Notes under the pieces: generated by a model | What the model was told of the DNA's origin: nothing | The model's input: the letters and a program-made list of their open reading frames with translations, nothing else | Database searches by the model: none | Shown here: positions 18,595 to 27,855 of the stretch, piece after piece | Position numbering within the stretch: the stretch's first letter is position 1 | Layout of the letters: the number at the start of each line of letters is the position of its first letter | From: Streptomyces sp. 71268 | GTDB lineage: Bacteria; Actinomycetota; Actinomycetes; Streptomycetales; Streptomycetaceae | Assembly (NCBI RefSeq): GCF_029392895.1 | Contig: NZ_CP114200.1 | Location: 3,441,001-3,505,000, forward strand | Direction: 5' to 3' | DNA: 64,000 bases | Translations under genes and position numbers: made by a program

Positions 18595-19479
18595 TCAGCC
18601 CTGCGGCATCACGTCTTCGAAGTTGATGGTGTCCGAGGCGGGCGGCTCCTCGACGGTGACCTGGGTGCCGTAGTCGGAGTAGAAGACCGTGGCGTCGAAC
18701 TTGCCCTGGCTGCTGTCGGCCTGCTCGCGCTTCTTGACCAGGAGGTTGTCGCCGTCGATCCACAGGTCGATGGTCTCGGTCTCCATGCCGCTCTGCTGGA
18801 GCTGCTGCTGCAGGTCGACCAGGTCCTGCTTGGAGAGGTCCTTGGACTGCATCTGGGCCAGCTCGGAGACGTTGACCACGCCCGTGTAGTGGGTGGCCTT
18901 CGTGCCCCGCACGTCCTCCTTGCCGACCTCGCGCACCTTGCCCGTGGCGATCAGGATCTGCACGGCCCGCGACGGGTCGGTGTTCTGCATCTGGTCCTTG
19001 AGGAACTTGCCCGAGGGACCGGCCTTCTCGACGAGGGTGGCGTAGTCGTACTTCATCCAGTGCTTGCCCTTGCCCTGGGGCGAGCTGGCCAGCTCGTCGC
19101 CGAGGTTCATGAACATCGCGTCCGGGGTGTAGCGGGCCTCGCGCGGCTTGCCGCTCGCGCCCGGCTGGCCACCGCCGCTCTGCGTGATGTTCATCGTGGC
19201 GCGCATGCCGTTCGACCAGTCCATGCTGCCGGACATGGTGGAGGTCATGCCCGCCATCGCGGTGGTGCCGTCGACCTTCGCCGAGTGCTGCTTGGTGGTG
19301 CTCTGCGAGGCGAGCTGCAACGCGGCTATCGCGTTCTTCGCGGGGTCTCCCGACTTCTTCGTACCCTCGCCGTCACCGGAGTCGCTCCCACACGCCGTCA
19401 GGCCCGCCAGCAACGCCAGGCCACCGACCGCGGCGGCGGCACGCGTGCCAATCCGTACTGCCATACCGGAACTACGCAC
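18595..19479 (-). CDS. Lipoprotein of unknown function
   Basis: A 294-residue predicted lipoprotein. The signal peptide ends in the lipobox LTAC (GLALLAGLTACGSDSGDG), followed by a Ser/Gly/Lys-rich tether. The body has alternating strand/helix segments, including the repeated theme of a WMKYDYATLVEKAG-type strand and a long Gln/Leu helix (DLQQQLQQSGMETE), suggesting the LppX/LprG-like or LolA-like half-barrel used for hydrophobic ligands; that is a guess. The GTG at 19479 has GAGGGGG about 6 bases upstream. Streptomyces conserve a lipoprotein gene at this place between rplA and rplJ. Confidence 0.8.
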   Translation of the reverse strand: MRSSGMAVRIGTRAAAAVGGLALLAGLTACGSDSGDGEGTKKSGDPAKNAIAALQLASQSTTKQHSAKVDGTTAMAGMTSTMSGSMDWSNGMRATMNITQSGGGQPGASGKPREARYTPDAMFMNLGDELASSPQGKGKHWMKYDYATLVEKAGPSGKFLKDQMQNTDPSRAVQILIATGKVREVGKEDVRGTKATHYTGVVNVSELAQMQSKDLSKQDLVDLQQQLQQSGMETETIDLWIDGDNLLVKKREQADSSQGKFDATVFYSDYGTQVTVEEPPASDTINFEDVMPQG

Positions 19480-19550
19480 AGGTCCCCCTCTTTAACTGCT
19501 GTTTACTGCCCCTCGCAGAGTAGCTGAGCAGAGACGGGGGCAACGCGCAA

Positions 19551-19578
19551 GCCCCGCACCTCCGAGGAGATGCGGGGC
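19551..19578 (-). terminator. Hairpin terminator downstream of rplA
   Basis: GCCCCGCA (19551-19558) pairs with TGCGGGGC (19571-19578), with a small inner helix. It lies about 28 bases past the rplA stop and ends the secE-nusG-rplK-rplA group before the lipoprotein gene. Confidence 0.7.
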
Positions 19579-19605
19579 CCGTGTGGTCGCTCAGACGCCT
19601 GACGA

Positions 19606-20322
19606 TCAGACGGCGTCTTCCTCCACGAGGAGGTTGCGGGTGCGGTTGGAGTCGAGCGGGATGCTCGGACCCATGGTGGTGGTCACCGCGGCCTTCTTGA
19701 TGTAGCGGCCCTTCGCGGCGGAGGGCTTCAGACGCAGGATCTCGTCCAGCGCCGCCGCGTAGTTCTCGACCAGCTGCTGCTCACCGAACGACACCTTGCC
19801 GATGATGAAGTGCAGGTTCGAGTGCTTGTCGACGCGGAACTCGATCTTGCCGCCCTTGATGTCGGTGACGGCCTTGGCGACGTCGGGGGTCACGGTGCCG
19901 GTCTTCGGGTTCGGCATCAGACCACGCGGACCGAGCACGCGGCCGAGGCGGCCGACCTTGCCCATCAGGTCCGGGGTGGCGACGACGGCGTCGAAGTCGA
20001 GGCGGCCCTTGGAGACCTCGTCGATCAGTTCGTCGGAGCCGACGATGTCGGCCCCCGCGGCCTCCGCGGCAGCAGCACGGTCACCGGTCGCGAAGACCAG
20101 GACCCGGGCGGTCTTGCCGGTGCCGTGCGGCAGGTTCACGGTGCCACGGACCATCTGGTCGGCCTTGCGCGGGTCGACGCCCAGACGCATGGCGACCTCG
20201 ACGGTCGCGTCGAACTTGGTGCTGGTGGTGTCCTTCGCGAGACGGACGGCCTCAAGCGGGGCGTAGAGCCGCTCCCGGTCGATCTTCTCGTCCGCGTTGC
20301 GGAGAGCCTTGCTGCGCTTCAC
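19606..20322 (-). CDS. rplA: 50S ribosomal protein L1
   Basis: L1 binds 23S rRNA at the E-site stalk and can repress its own mRNA. It is 238 residues with the signature [16 protein letters not shown]. The start is a GTG ([20 protein letters not shown]) with AGGAGC just upstream. It follows rplK by about 115 bases. Confidence 0.97.
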   Translation of the reverse strand: MKRSKALRNADEKIDRERLYAPLEAVRLAKDTTSTKFDATVEVAMRLGVDPRKADQMVRGTVNLPHGTGKTARVLVFATGDRAAAAEAAGADIVGSDELIDEVSKGRLDFDAVVATPDLMGKVGRLGRVLGPRGLMPNPKTGTVTPDVAKAVTDIKGGKIEFRVDKHSNLHFIIGKVSFGEQQLVENYAAALDEILRLKPSAAKGRYIKKAAVTTTMGPSIPLDSNRTRNLLVEEDAV

Positions 20323-20438
20323 TGCTGCTCCTGGTAGTCACTCTCGCGGCTGCCGCCGCGAGTCAGGGATGGAGTCGTGGTCCGGGCCAGCGCCTGGCCC
20401 TGCCACTGGGGGCCGTGGCCCCGGGGACGTGGAGGTGC

Positions 20439-20873
20439 TCAGCCCTCGACCGTGACGCCCATCGAACGGGCGGTGCCCGCGATGATCTTCTCGGCGGCGT
20501 CGAGGTCGTTGGCGTTCAGGTCGGGCATCTTGGTGGTGGCGATGTCGCGGACCTGGTCGCGGGTGATCTTGGCGACCTTGGTCTTGTGCGGCTCGCCGGA
20601 GCCCTTGTCCACGCCCGCGGCCTTGAGGATCAGCTTGGCGGCCGGCGGAGTCTTGGTGATGAAGGTGAAGGAGCGGTCCTCGTAGACCGTGATCTCCACC
20701 GGCACGACCATGCCACGCTGCGACTCGGTCGCGGCGTTGTAGGCCTTGCAGAACTCCATGATGTTGACGCCGTGCTGGCCCAGCGCGGGGCCGACCGGCG
20801 GCGCCGGGTTGGCGGCACCAGCCTGGATCTGGAGCTTGATCAGCCCCGTGACCTTCTTCTTCTTGGGAGGCAT
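20439..20873 (-). CDS. rplK: 50S ribosomal protein L11
   Basis: L11 is part of the GTPase-associated centre, is needed for RelA activation, and is the target region of thiostrepton. It is 144 residues ([20 protein letters not shown] to MGVTVEG), with [19 protein letters not shown] and the Pro-rich linker. It starts at the ATG at 20873 and is preceded by a promoter candidate that overlaps the tail of the nusG terminator. Confidence 0.97.
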   Translation of the reverse strand: MPPKKKKVTGLIKLQIQAGAANPAPPVGPALGQHGVNIMEFCKAYNAATESQRGMVVPVEITVYEDRSFTFITKTPPAAKLILKAAGVDKGSGEPHKTKVAKITRDQVRDIATTKMPDLNANDLDAAEKIIAGTARSMGVTVEG

Positions 20874-20944
20874 GTGCTCTCTCCGGGTCTGAGTGAGAGG
20901 TTTTCGCCGGCCATCCGGTCATCCGGATGGAGGCATACCGCACA

Positions 20945-20973
20945 ACGATAACGGGTATAGCTATGCGGCCAAA
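20945..20973 (-). promoter_or_regulatory. Candidate rplK promoter
   Basis: On the minus strand TTTGGC (20968-20973) and TATCGT (20945-20950) are 17 bases apart within a short AT-rich stretch. The -35 box falls in the U-tract of the preceding terminator. The match is moderate. Confidence 0.4.
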
Positions 20974-21044
20974 AACCGAGCAGGTCAGAAGGGGTGCCCG
21001 GGGGCCCTTGCGGGCGCCTCGGGCGGGCCTTCCGACCTGCTCGG
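20971..21044 (-). terminator. nusG terminator with U-tract
   Basis: CCGAGCAGGTC (20976-20986) pairs with GACCTGCTCGG (21034-21044), with GAAGG/CCTTC and GC-rich pairs inside. It is followed on the minus strand by TTTTT (complement of 20971-20975). It lies 24 bases past the nusG stop. Confidence 0.8.
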
Positions 21045-21067
21045 CTGTGGCTGGGTGATCCGTGGGA

Positions 21068-21979
21068 TCAGTTCTTCTGGATCTGGTCGAAGCTCAGCTC
21101 GACCGGGGTCTCGCGGCCGAAGATCTCGACGAGGCCCTTGACCTTCTTCGAGTCGGCGTTGATCTCGTTGATCGTCGCCTGGAGCGTCGCGAACGGGCCG
21201 TCGGTGACGGTGACCGAGTCGCCCACCTCGAAGTCGAGCACCTGGACCTCGACCTTGCGGCTCGGCGCCGGGACGCCGGACTCGGCGGCGGCGGCCTTGG
21301 CGGCTGCCTCCTCGGCCTCCGGGGCGAGCATCTTGACGATCTCGTCGAGGGTCAGCGGGTACGGGTCGTAGGCGTTGCCCACGAAGCCGGTGACGCCCGG
21401 TGTGTTCCGCACGACGCCCCAGGACTCGTTCGTCAGGTCCATGCGGACCAGGACGTAGCCGGGGAGCTTGTTCTGCCGGACCGTGCGGCGGTCGCCGTTC
21501 TTGATCTGGACGACCTCCTCCTGCGGCACCTCGGCCTGGAAGATGTAGTCCTCGACGTTGAGCGAGACGGCGCGCTGCTCGAGGTTGGTCTTCACGCGGT
21601 TCTCGTAACCCGCGTAGGTGTGGATGACGTACCACTCGCCGGGAAGCGTGCGCAGTTCCTCGCGCAGCGCCTCGACCGGGTCCACGGCCTCTTCCGCCGG
21701 GGCATCGGCGGTCTCCTCGGCAGCCTCGTCCGCCTCTTCGGTGGCCTCGGCGGGCTCGTCCGCCTCGTCCGCTGCCTCGGTGTCGGCTTCCTCCGCCGCG
21801 ACCTCGTCGGCCGTCGCCTCGTCGTCGGCGGCCTGGGCGTCCGCCTCCGCGGCGTCCGTCTCCTCGGCACCGTCGAGCGCGACGCCCTCCTCGGCCGGAG
21901 CAGCCGCCGGGTCGGCCGTCGCCGCAGCCTCTTCGCCCTCGCGGGGCTCGATGGCGTCGTTCAGGTTCGGGTCAGACAC
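21068..21979 (-). CDS. nusG: Transcription termination/antitermination protein NusG
   Basis: NusG binds RNA polymerase and couples it to Rho and ribosomes. The protein is 303 residues, much longer than the about 180 of E. coli. The first roughly 110 residues are a highly acidic Ala/Glu/Asp-rich extension typical of Streptomyces NusG. The NGN domain begins at [20 protein letters not shown], and the C-terminal KOW domain holds [20 protein letters not shown]. The start is a GTG. It is cotranscribed with secE and ends at a strong terminator. Confidence 0.96.
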   Translation of the reverse strand: MSDPNLNDAIEPREGEEAAATADPAAAPAEEGVALDGAEETDAAEADAQAADDEATADEVAAEEADTEAADEADEPAEATEEADEAAEETADAPAEEAVDPVEALREELRTLPGEWYVIHTYAGYENRVKTNLEQRAVSLNVEDYIFQAEVPQEEVVQIKNGDRRTVRQNKLPGYVLVRMDLTNESWGVVRNTPGVTGFVGNAYDPYPLTLDEIVKMLAPEAEEAAAKAAAAESGVPAPSRKVEVQVLDFEVGDSVTVTDGPFATLQATINEINADSKKVKGLVEIFGRETPVELSFDQIQKN

Positions 21980-22059
21980 GGTGGCTGCTTCTTCCTGGCT
22001 ACAAGAGGGGTGGAACGTGCGATAGGGGCGCCGCGCGGATCGCGGTGCCCTTCGCGGGA

Positions 22060-22347
22060 TCAGCCGAAGATGTACTTGACGGCTTCGTTGAACCCGTAGT
22101 CAATCACGGTAACAAGACCGATCATGATGACCACGAAGACGATCACTACGGTGGTGTACGTCGAGAGCTGGTTACGCGAAGGCCAGACAACCTTGCGCAG
22201 CTCGGCGACAATCTGGCGGTAGAACAGCGCGAGGCGGCCGAACGGCCCCTTCTTCCCGCGCTTGCCCCCGCGGCGGCCCTTCTTGGCGGCCTCGTCGTCT
22301 GGACGACCGCTTTCAGGCGTCGCGGTGGAGCCAAGGGCTTCCGTCAC
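22060..22347 (-). CDS. secE: Preprotein translocase subunit SecE
   Basis: The small essential subunit of the SecYEG channel in the cytoplasmic membrane. It is 95 residues: a charged Lys/Arg/Gly-rich N-terminus, the amphipathic helix [20 protein letters not shown] with the conserved VWPS, then one transmembrane segment ([20 protein letters not shown]). The start is a GTG. It follows tRNA-Trp by about 110 bases and precedes nusG, the standard secE-nusG arrangement. Confidence 0.96.
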   Translation of the reverse strand: MTEALGSTATPESGRPDDEAAKKGRRGGKRGKKGPFGRLALFYRQIVAELRKVVWPSRNQLSTYTTVVIVFVVIMIGLVTVIDYGFNEAVKYIFG

Positions 22348-22456
22348 TCGTCCTCACCTGAATCCGGATCGTGGCCGTGCCGCGTCCGGTCCGGCCGCAC
22401 AGCGGTGCATTTGAGTACTGCGCATGCACACACCCGTCCGTGCTGGATGTGTGTAG

Positions 22457-22529
22457 CAGGGCCGGAGGGACTTGAACCCCCAACCGCTGGTTTTGGAGAC
22501 CAGTGCTCTACCAATTGAGCTACGACCCT
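22457..22529 (-). tRNA. tRNA-Trp (anticodon CCA)
   Basis: A 73-base cloverleaf. The acceptor AGGGTCG pairs with CGGCCCT (one G-T pair); the D arm is GCTCAATTGGTAGAGC; the anticodon loop CTCCAAA carries CCA; the T arm is GGGGGTTCAAGTCCCTC. The discriminator is G and the 3' CCA is not encoded. It lies directly upstream of secE and is probably the first element of that transcript. Confidence 0.97.
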
Positions 22530-22730
22530 TTGTGGCCCCCAACGTACAGCATCCGGCCGGCTGCACGGAGTGCGTGAGCGGACGCGGTTGTTGGGACCCG
22601 ACGACGCATGAGTGTACGTGCTGAACGGCCAACCGTCGAACGTTCGGCTGCGCGGCGACCACGCGGCGGCCCCGCGTCCAGCTCGCAAACCCCTGTGCCG
22701 CTCGCCCTGGCGGTCTGCGACGATGCAGAC

Positions 22731-23966
22731 ATGACCGCTGCTACTCCGCAAGAGACCGCCCCCACCGACCGCCGGGTATCGACCCGGGTCGGTTCGATCT
22801 CCGAGTCCGCCACCCTCGCCGTCGACGCCAAGGCCAAGGCCCTTAAGGCCGCCGGGCGTCCGGTGATCGGATTCGGCGCGGGCGAGCCGGACTTCCCGAC
22901 GCCCGACTACATCGTCGAGGCCGCGGTGGAGGCCTGCCGCGACCCGAAGAACCACCGCTACACGCCGGCCGGTGGGCTGCCCGAGCTGAAGGCCGCCATC
23001 GCCGCCAAGACGCTGCGCGACTCGGGCTACGAGGTCGAGGCGTCCCAGGTGCTGATCACCAACGGTGGCAAGCAGGCGATCTACGAGGCGTTCGCCGCCA
23101 TCCTCGACCCGGGCGACGAGGTCATCGTCCCCGCTCCGTACTGGACCACCTACCCCGAGTCGATCCGGCTCGCGGGCGGCGTGCCGGTGCCGGTGGTCGC
23201 GGACGAGACGACGGGGTACCGGGTCTCCGTCGAGCAGCTCGAGGCCGCGCGCACCGACCGGACCAAGGTCGTGCTCTTCGTCTCCCCCTCGAACCCGACC
23301 GGCGCCGTGTACTCGCGTGAGCAGGTCGAGGCCGTGGGCCGCTGGGCCGTCGAGCACGGCCTGTGGGTGCTGACCGACGAGATCTACGAGCACCTGGTCT
23401 ACGGGGACGCCGAGTTCCACTCGCTGCCGGTGGTCGTGCCCGAGCTGCGCGACAAGTGCGTCGTGGTCAACGGCGTGGCCAAGACGTACGCGATGACCGG
23501 TTGGCGGGTGGGCTGGGTCATCGGTCCCAAGGACGTCGTCAAGGCCGCGACCAACCTCCAGTCGCACGCCACCTCCAACGTGTCCAACGTGGCGCAGCGG
23601 GCGGCCCTCGCGGCGGTCTCCGGCGAGCTGGACGCGGTGGCGGCGATGCGTGAGGCGTTCGACCGGCGGCGCAAGACGATCGTGCGGATGCTGAACGAGA
23701 TCGAGGGCGTCGAGTGCCCCGTCCCCGAGGGCGCGTTCTACGCGTACCCGTCGGTGAAGGGCCTGCTCGGCAAGGAGATCCGCGGCAAGCGGCCCGCCAC
23801 GTCGGTGGAGCTGGCCGAGTTGATCCTGGAGGAGGTCGAGGTGGCGGTCGTGCCGGGTGAGGCGTTCGGCACCCCGGGCTACCTGCGGCTGTCCTACGCG
23901 CTGGGCGACGAGGACCTGGCCGAGGGCGTGGGCCGGATGCAGAAGCTGCTGGCGGAGGCCCGCTGA
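22731..23966 (+). CDS. aspC: Pyridoxal phosphate-dependent aminotransferase (aspartate aminotransferase type)
   Basis: A fold-type I aminotransferase of 411 residues that probably makes aspartate from oxaloacetate with glutamate. Seen motifs: [13 protein letters not shown], the substrate-binding [20 protein letters not shown] with the conserved Asn, the DEIYEHLVY Asp/Tyr pair, the PLP Lys in [16 protein letters not shown], and the C-terminal Arg in YLRLSYAL. The ATG at 22731 has no obvious ribosome-binding site, so the transcript may be leaderless. It is divergent from the secE operon. Some members of this subgroup also act on prephenate or aromatic substrates. Confidence 0.9.
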   Translation: MTAATPQETAPTDRRVSTRVGSISESATLAVDAKAKALKAAGRPVIGFGAGEPDFPTPDYIVEAAVEACRDPKNHRYTPAGGLPELKAAIAAKTLRDSGYEVEASQVLITNGGKQAIYEAFAAILDPGDEVIVPAPYWTTYPESIRLAGGVPVPVVADETTGYRVSVEQLEAARTDRTKVVLFVSPSNPTGAVYSREQVEAVGRWAVEHGLWVLTDEIYEHLVYGDAEFHSLPVVVPELRDKCVVVNGVAKTYAMTGWRVGWVIGPKDVVKAATNLQSHATSNVSNVAQRAALAAVSGELDAVAAMREAFDRRRKTIVRMLNEIEGVECPVPEGAFYAYPSVKGLLGKEIRGKRPATSVELAELILEEVEVAVVPGEAFGTPGYLRLSYALGDEDLAEGVGRMQKLLAEAR

Positions 23967-23974
23967 CGGTGTGT

Positions 23975-23993
23975 TCGGCCGCGCCGCGGCCGA
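23975..23993 (+). terminator. Small hairpin downstream of the aminotransferase gene
   Basis: TCGGCCGC-gcc-GCGGCCGA, a perfect 8-bp stem starting 8 bases past the stop codon. There is no U-tract. Confidence 0.5.
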
Positions 23994-24104
23994 TGCGGGA
24001 GGACGGGCGTCCGGCGCGGGCCGGGCGCCCGTCCGCGTGTGCGGGGCCGAGCCGATCGGGGAATCCGGCTTCCGGGCGCGTCGGGCATACGGCAAGATCT
24101 GGGG

Positions 24105-25175
24105 ATGTTGCACTTCCCCGCCTCCGCCTCTCCCGGTGGGCGTGCCACCGACGCGCCCACCGGACGAAACCTGCGGCTGCTGCCCAAGGCCCACCTGCAT
24201 CTGCACTTCACCGGCTCGATGCGTTCGGACACGCTCATCGAACTGGCCGACAAGTACGGCGTTCACCTACCGGAGGCGCTCAGCAGCGGCGAGCCGCCCA
24301 AGCTGCGCGCGACCGACGAGCGAGGCTGGTTCCGCTTCCAGCGCCTGTACGACATCGCGCGCTCGTGCCTGCGGGAGCCGGAGGACATCCAGCGGTTGGT
24401 GCGCGAGGCGGCCGAGGAGGACGTGCGGGACGGCTCCCGCTGGCTGGAGATCCAGGTCGATCCGACCTCGTACGCCCCGCGGCTCGGCGGGCTGATCCCG
24501 GCGCTGGAGATCATCTTGGACGCGGTGGACCGCGCCGCGCGCGACACGGGTCTGGGGATGCGGGTGCTGGTGGCCGCCAACCGCATGAAGCACCCGCTGG
24601 ACGCGCGCACCCTGGCCCGGCTCGCGGTGCGCTACGCCGACCGCGGCATCGTGGGCTTCGGGCTCTCCAACGACGAACGGCGCGGTTTCGCCCGCGACTT
24701 CGACCGGGCGTTCGCCATCGCCCGCGAGGGCGGCCTGCTGGCAGCGCCGCACGGCGGCGAGTTGGCCGGGCCCAGCAGCGTCCGCGACTGCCTGGACGAC
24801 CTGCGCGCGGCCCGGGTGGGGCACGGCGTACGGGCGGCCGAGGACCCGCGGTTGCTGCGCCGGCTGGCCGACCGGCAGGTCACCTGTGAGGTGTGCCCGG
24901 CGTCGAACGTGGCGCTCGGCGTCTACGACAAGGCGGAGGACGTGCCGTTGCGGGCGTTGTTCGAGGCCGGGGTACCGATGGCGCTAGGCGCGGACGACCC
25001 GCTGCTGTTCGGGTCCCGGCTCGCCGCCCAGTACGAGCTGGCCCGCACGCACCACGGGTTCACCGACGCGGAGCTGGCAGAGCTGGCCCGGCAGTCGGTC
25101 CGTGGCTCGGCCGCGCCGACGCCGGTGCGCGACGGGTTGATCGCGGAGATCGACGCCTGGCTGGCGGCGGCGTAG
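24105..25175 (+). CDS. add: Adenosine deaminase family protein
   Basis: A 356-residue metal-dependent deaminase converting adenosine (or a close analogue) to inosine for purine salvage. The HxH zinc ligands are His32 and His34 in KAHLHLHFTGS. Later come the HGGE motif (APHGGEL) with the metal His and catalytic Glu, the VGHGVRA His, CPASNVALG, and GADDPLLF with the final Asp pair, so the site looks intact. The ATG at 24105 is followed by a 20-residue extension before the barrel. Only a weak GGGG precedes the start. It lies about 140 bases after the aminotransferase gene on the same strand. Confidence 0.88.
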   Translation: MLHFPASASPGGRATDAPTGRNLRLLPKAHLHLHFTGSMRSDTLIELADKYGVHLPEALSSGEPPKLRATDERGWFRFQRLYDIARSCLREPEDIQRLVREAAEEDVRDGSRWLEIQVDPTSYAPRLGGLIPALEIILDAVDRAARDTGLGMRVLVAANRMKHPLDARTLARLAVRYADRGIVGFGLSNDERRGFARDFDRAFAIAREGGLLAAPHGGELAGPSSVRDCLDDLRAARVGHGVRAAEDPRLLRRLADRQVTCEVCPASNVALGVYDKAEDVPLRALFEAGVPMALGADDPLLFGSRLAAQYELARTHHGFTDAELAELARQSVRGSAAPTPVRDGLIAEIDAWLAAA

Positions 25176-25238
25176 CGGGGCGCGCGGAGCGCGCGAGGTG
25201 CGCGGCCGGGTGGCGGATCGCCCCCGGGGCGCGCGCCG

Positions 25239-25820
25239 TCAGCCGATGCCGCGCAGCACCGTACGGGCGAGGTCGGCGGCGAACTCCGCGAGCGGGGGTT
25301 CGCTCTCGTCCGTGCTGAGCAGGAACGCGCGCTGGCAGCAGGCGCCGAGCAGGAGCGCGGCGGCGCTGTCGCAGTCGGCGTCGGGGCGCAGGCGGCCGGC
25401 CGCGCGCTCGGCGCGCAGGTAGCGGGCGAGGGCGTCCAGCGGCCGGCGCGGGCCCGCGTTGATCTCGCGCAGCCCCTCGTTGTGCCGCTTGAGCAGGGTG
25501 GGCTCGGCGTACAGGGCCGCGATGATCGGAACGCTTGAGGCGTAGAACTCGGCGGCCCTGCGGGCGATTTCGGTCAAATTATCGGTGATGTCGCGCTCGC
25601 CCGGGCGCTCGGTCAGCTCGGCGAGCAGCGGGCCGAGCTTGGGCAGCCGCTCCTCCAGGACGCGTACGAAGATGTCCTCCTTGTTGCGGAAGTGCTTGTA
25701 GAGGGCCGCCTCCGAGCAGCCCGCCGCGCGGGCGATCTCCTTGGTAGTGGCGCGGGCCAGGCCGATGGTGCGCAGCAGCCGTTCGGCGGCGTCGAGGATC
25801 CGGGCCCGGGTGGGGGTCAT
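25239..25820 (-). CDS. TetR/AcrR family transcriptional regulator
   Basis: A 193-residue repressor. The N-terminal helix-turn-helix is clear: RARILDAAERLLRTIGLA, TTKEIARAAGCSEAALYKHF and RNKEDIFVRVL, about residues 4-58. The C-terminal ligand domain is helical, with YASSVPIIAALYAEPTLL. It is divergent from an NAD(P)H-binding protein gene, and two inverted repeats in the 139-base spacer are probable operators, so it likely controls that gene and itself. The ligand is unknown. Confidence 0.9.
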   Translation of the reverse strand: MTPTRARILDAAERLLRTIGLARATTKEIARAAGCSEAALYKHFRNKEDIFVRVLEERLPKLGPLLAELTERPGERDITDNLTEIARRAAEFYASSVPIIAALYAEPTLLKRHNEGLREINAGPRRPLDALARYLRAERAAGRLRPDADCDSAAALLLGACCQRAFLLSTDESEPPLAEFAADLARTVLRGIG

Positions 25821-25901
25821 GCGGGGCTCCCTGGTGGCGTGGCGACGTCGCGCGCGCCGCGTCGGCTTCGGCTTGGTTCTCCGGCGCGACTTGACGCAGC
25901 C

Positions 25902-25940
25902 GTGAGTGGTTACTCACCCTAGAGGTGAGTGAACACTTAC
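25902..25940. promoter_or_regulatory. Paired inverted-repeat operators between TetR and NAD(P)H-binding genes
   Basis: GTGAGTGGTTACTCAC (25902-25917) is a perfect inverted repeat with a 4-base centre. GTGAGTGAACACTTAC (25925-25940) has the same halves with one mismatch. The two starts are 23 bases apart, about two helical turns. The second is nested in AGAGGT/ACCTCT (25921-25948). The pair is consistent with TetR dimers controlling both divergent promoters. Confidence 0.65.
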
Positions 25941-25959
25941 CCACCTCTGAGGGGGAGCC

Positions 25960-26598
25960 ATGCGACTCACGGTGTTCGGCGCGACCGGTGGCACCGGCCG
26001 CCTCCTGGTACGACAGGCCCTGGACGCGGGCCACCAGGTCACGGCCGTGGTCAGGGACCCGGCCCGGCTCGCGGTGACCCACCCGGAGCTGACCGTCGTC
26101 ACGGCCCCCGACCTCACGGACGAGCAGGCGCTCGTGCCCGCCGTCGCGGGGCGGGACGCGGTGCTCTCGGCCGTCGGCGCGCCCACCAACAAGCAGGCGG
26201 GCATCGCGTCGGCGGCGACCCGTGGCATCGTGCGGGCCATGGCGGCCGGTGACGTACGCCGGCTGGTCGCGATCAGCGCGGCCCCGGTCGGCGAGGTCCC
26301 CCAGGGCGAGGCGCTGCTGGGCCGGGCGGTGGTGTGGCCGCTGGTCAGGGCGGCGTTCCGGAAGATCTACGCGGACCTGGCGGTCATGGAGCGGGTCGTC
26401 GCCGCCTCGGACACGGACTGGACGCTTGTGCGCCCGCCCCGGCTGGTCGACCGGCCGCTGACCGGCACGTACCGCACGGCGCTGGGTGCCGGCGTCCGCG
26501 ACGGCCGCTCCCTCGCCCGCGCCGACCTGGCCCACGCGATGCTGGCGCTGCTCGACGACCCACGGGCCGTGCGGCAGTACGTGGGCGTGGCCTACTAG
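25960..26598 (+). CDS. NAD(P)H-binding (NmrA/atypical SDR) protein
   Basis: A 212-residue single-domain Rossmann protein. The dinucleotide loop GATGGTG is at residues 7-13. VVRDPARL follows, then DAVLSAVG, VAISAAPVG, and TDWTLVRPPRLVDRPLTGTY, the pattern of the SDR_a5/NmrA-like group (human BLVRB-type folds). It probably binds NADP(H); no complete Tyr-x-x-x-Lys catalytic pair is evident, so it may be a reductase or redox sensor. The ATG is preceded by GAGGGGGAG. It is under the probable control of the divergent TetR. Confidence 0.85.
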   Translation: MRLTVFGATGGTGRLLVRQALDAGHQVTAVVRDPARLAVTHPELTVVTAPDLTDEQALVPAVAGRDAVLSAVGAPTNKQAGIASAATRGIVRAMAAGDVRRLVAISAAPVGEVPQGEALLGRAVVWPLVRAAFRKIYADLAVMERVVAASDTDWTLVRPPRLVDRPLTGTYRTALGAGVRDGRSLARADLAHAMLALLDDPRAVRQYVGVAY

Positions 26599-26653
26599 CC
26601 GCGCTCCCCCAGCGCCTGGGCGCCACGGGCAGAGCGCCGGCCCGCCCGGTCGG

Positions 26654-27733
26654 CTACAGCTCGACGCCGACCATGACCGGCTCGTTGACCAGCGTGACCC
26701 CGAAGGCGGCGCGGACGCCGGCGACCACCTCGCGGGCCAGCGCGAGCAGGTCCTCGGTGGTGGCCGCGCCCCGGTTGGTCAGCGCCAGCGTGTGCTTGGT
26801 GGAGATGCGGGCCGCGCCCTGCCCGTACCCCTTGGTGAAGCCGGCCTTGTCGATCAGCCAGGCCGCGGACGTCTTGGTGCGCCCGTCGCCGGCGGGGTAG
26901 GCCGGCGGGAGCACGTCCGGGCCGAGCCGCTCGGCGACCCGGGTCAGGAACGCGGCGTGCTCGGCCTCGTCGAGGATCGGGTTGGTGAAGAAGGAGCCCG
27001 CCGACCAGGTGTCGTGGTCCTCGGGGTCGAGCACCATGCCCTTGCCCGCCCGCAGTCGCAGCACGGTCTCGCGGGCGGCGCCCACCGGCACCCGGTCGCC
27101 CGGCTCCACCCCGAGCGCCCGCGCCGTCTCGGCGTACCTCAGCGGCGCCGAGAGGCCGCCCGCGTCCTCCAGCGCGAACCGCACCCGCAGCACCACGTGC
27201 CGGTCCGGGTGCTGCTTGAAGCGGCTGTGCCGGTAGGAGAAGCCGCACTCCGCGCGCGGGATCGTGACCACCTCGTCGGCCTGTCGGTCGTACGCCACGA
27301 CCTCGGTGATGACCGAGGAGACCTCCTGCCCGTACGCCCCCACGTTCTGGATCGGGGTGGCGCCGGCGGAGCCCGGGATGCCCGCCAGGCACTCGATCCC
27401 CGCGTACCCGGCCTCGACCGTGCGGGCCACGGCGGCCGACCAGTTCTCGCCCGCCGCCAACTCCAGGTGGGCGCCGCCGCCTGACTCGGGGCCCGCCGGT
27501 TCGAGGGTGAGGCCGGTGGTGGCGATGCGCAGCGCGGTGCCGTCGAAGCCCTTGTCGGAGATGACCAGGTTGCTGCCGCCGCCGACGAGCAGCAGCGGCG
27601 TGCCCGTGGCGTCGGCCTCGCGGACGGCGGCGATCACCTCGGCGTCGGTGGTGGCCGTCACCAGGCGGGTGGCGGGGCCACCGAGCCGGAAGGTGGTCAG
27701 CGGGGCGAGGGGGGCGTCATGGAGTTCCTGCAC
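26654..27733 (-). CDS. murB: UDP-N-acetylmuramate dehydrogenase
   Basis: MurB reduces UDP-GlcNAc enolpyruvate to UDP-MurNAc with NADPH and FAD in peptidoglycan synthesis. It is 359 residues. FAD-binding motifs LLVGGGSNLVISD and GIPGSAGATPIQNVGAYGQE are followed by SYRHSRFK with the catalytic-region Arg, AGSFFTNP containing the proton-donating Ser, and KTSAAWLIDKAGFTKG, characteristic of type I MurB. The frame stays open far upstream, but homology begins at ELHDAPLAPLTTFRLGG. A GTG at 27733 lies 7 bases after a TACGCT -10-like box, suggesting a leaderless transcript; a GTG at 27739 is the alternative. Confidence 0.93.
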   Translation of the reverse strand: MQELHDAPLAPLTTFRLGGPATRLVTATTDAEVIAAVREADATGTPLLLVGGGSNLVISDKGFDGTALRIATTGLTLEPAGPESGGGAHLELAAGENWSAAVARTVEAGYAGIECLAGIPGSAGATPIQNVGAYGQEVSSVITEVVAYDRQADEVVTIPRAECGFSYRHSRFKQHPDRHVVLRVRFALEDAGGLSAPLRYAETARALGVEPGDRVPVGAARETVLRLRAGKGMVLDPEDHDTWSAGSFFTNPILDEAEHAAFLTRVAERLGPDVLPPAYPAGDGRTKTSAAWLIDKAGFTKGYGQGAARISTKHTLALTNRGAATTEDLLALAREVVAGVRAAFGVTLVNEPVMVGVEL

Positions 27734-27855
27734 GGGCACAAGCGTACGGAACGCCACGGACACTCGGCGCAGGGCGGGCGGCCCGGCGGCCGGGCCCGCA
27801 CCGGGTCCGACCGCCCGGCCGCGCGCCGGCGCCGCCCTGGCCGCACGAGCCCCGG

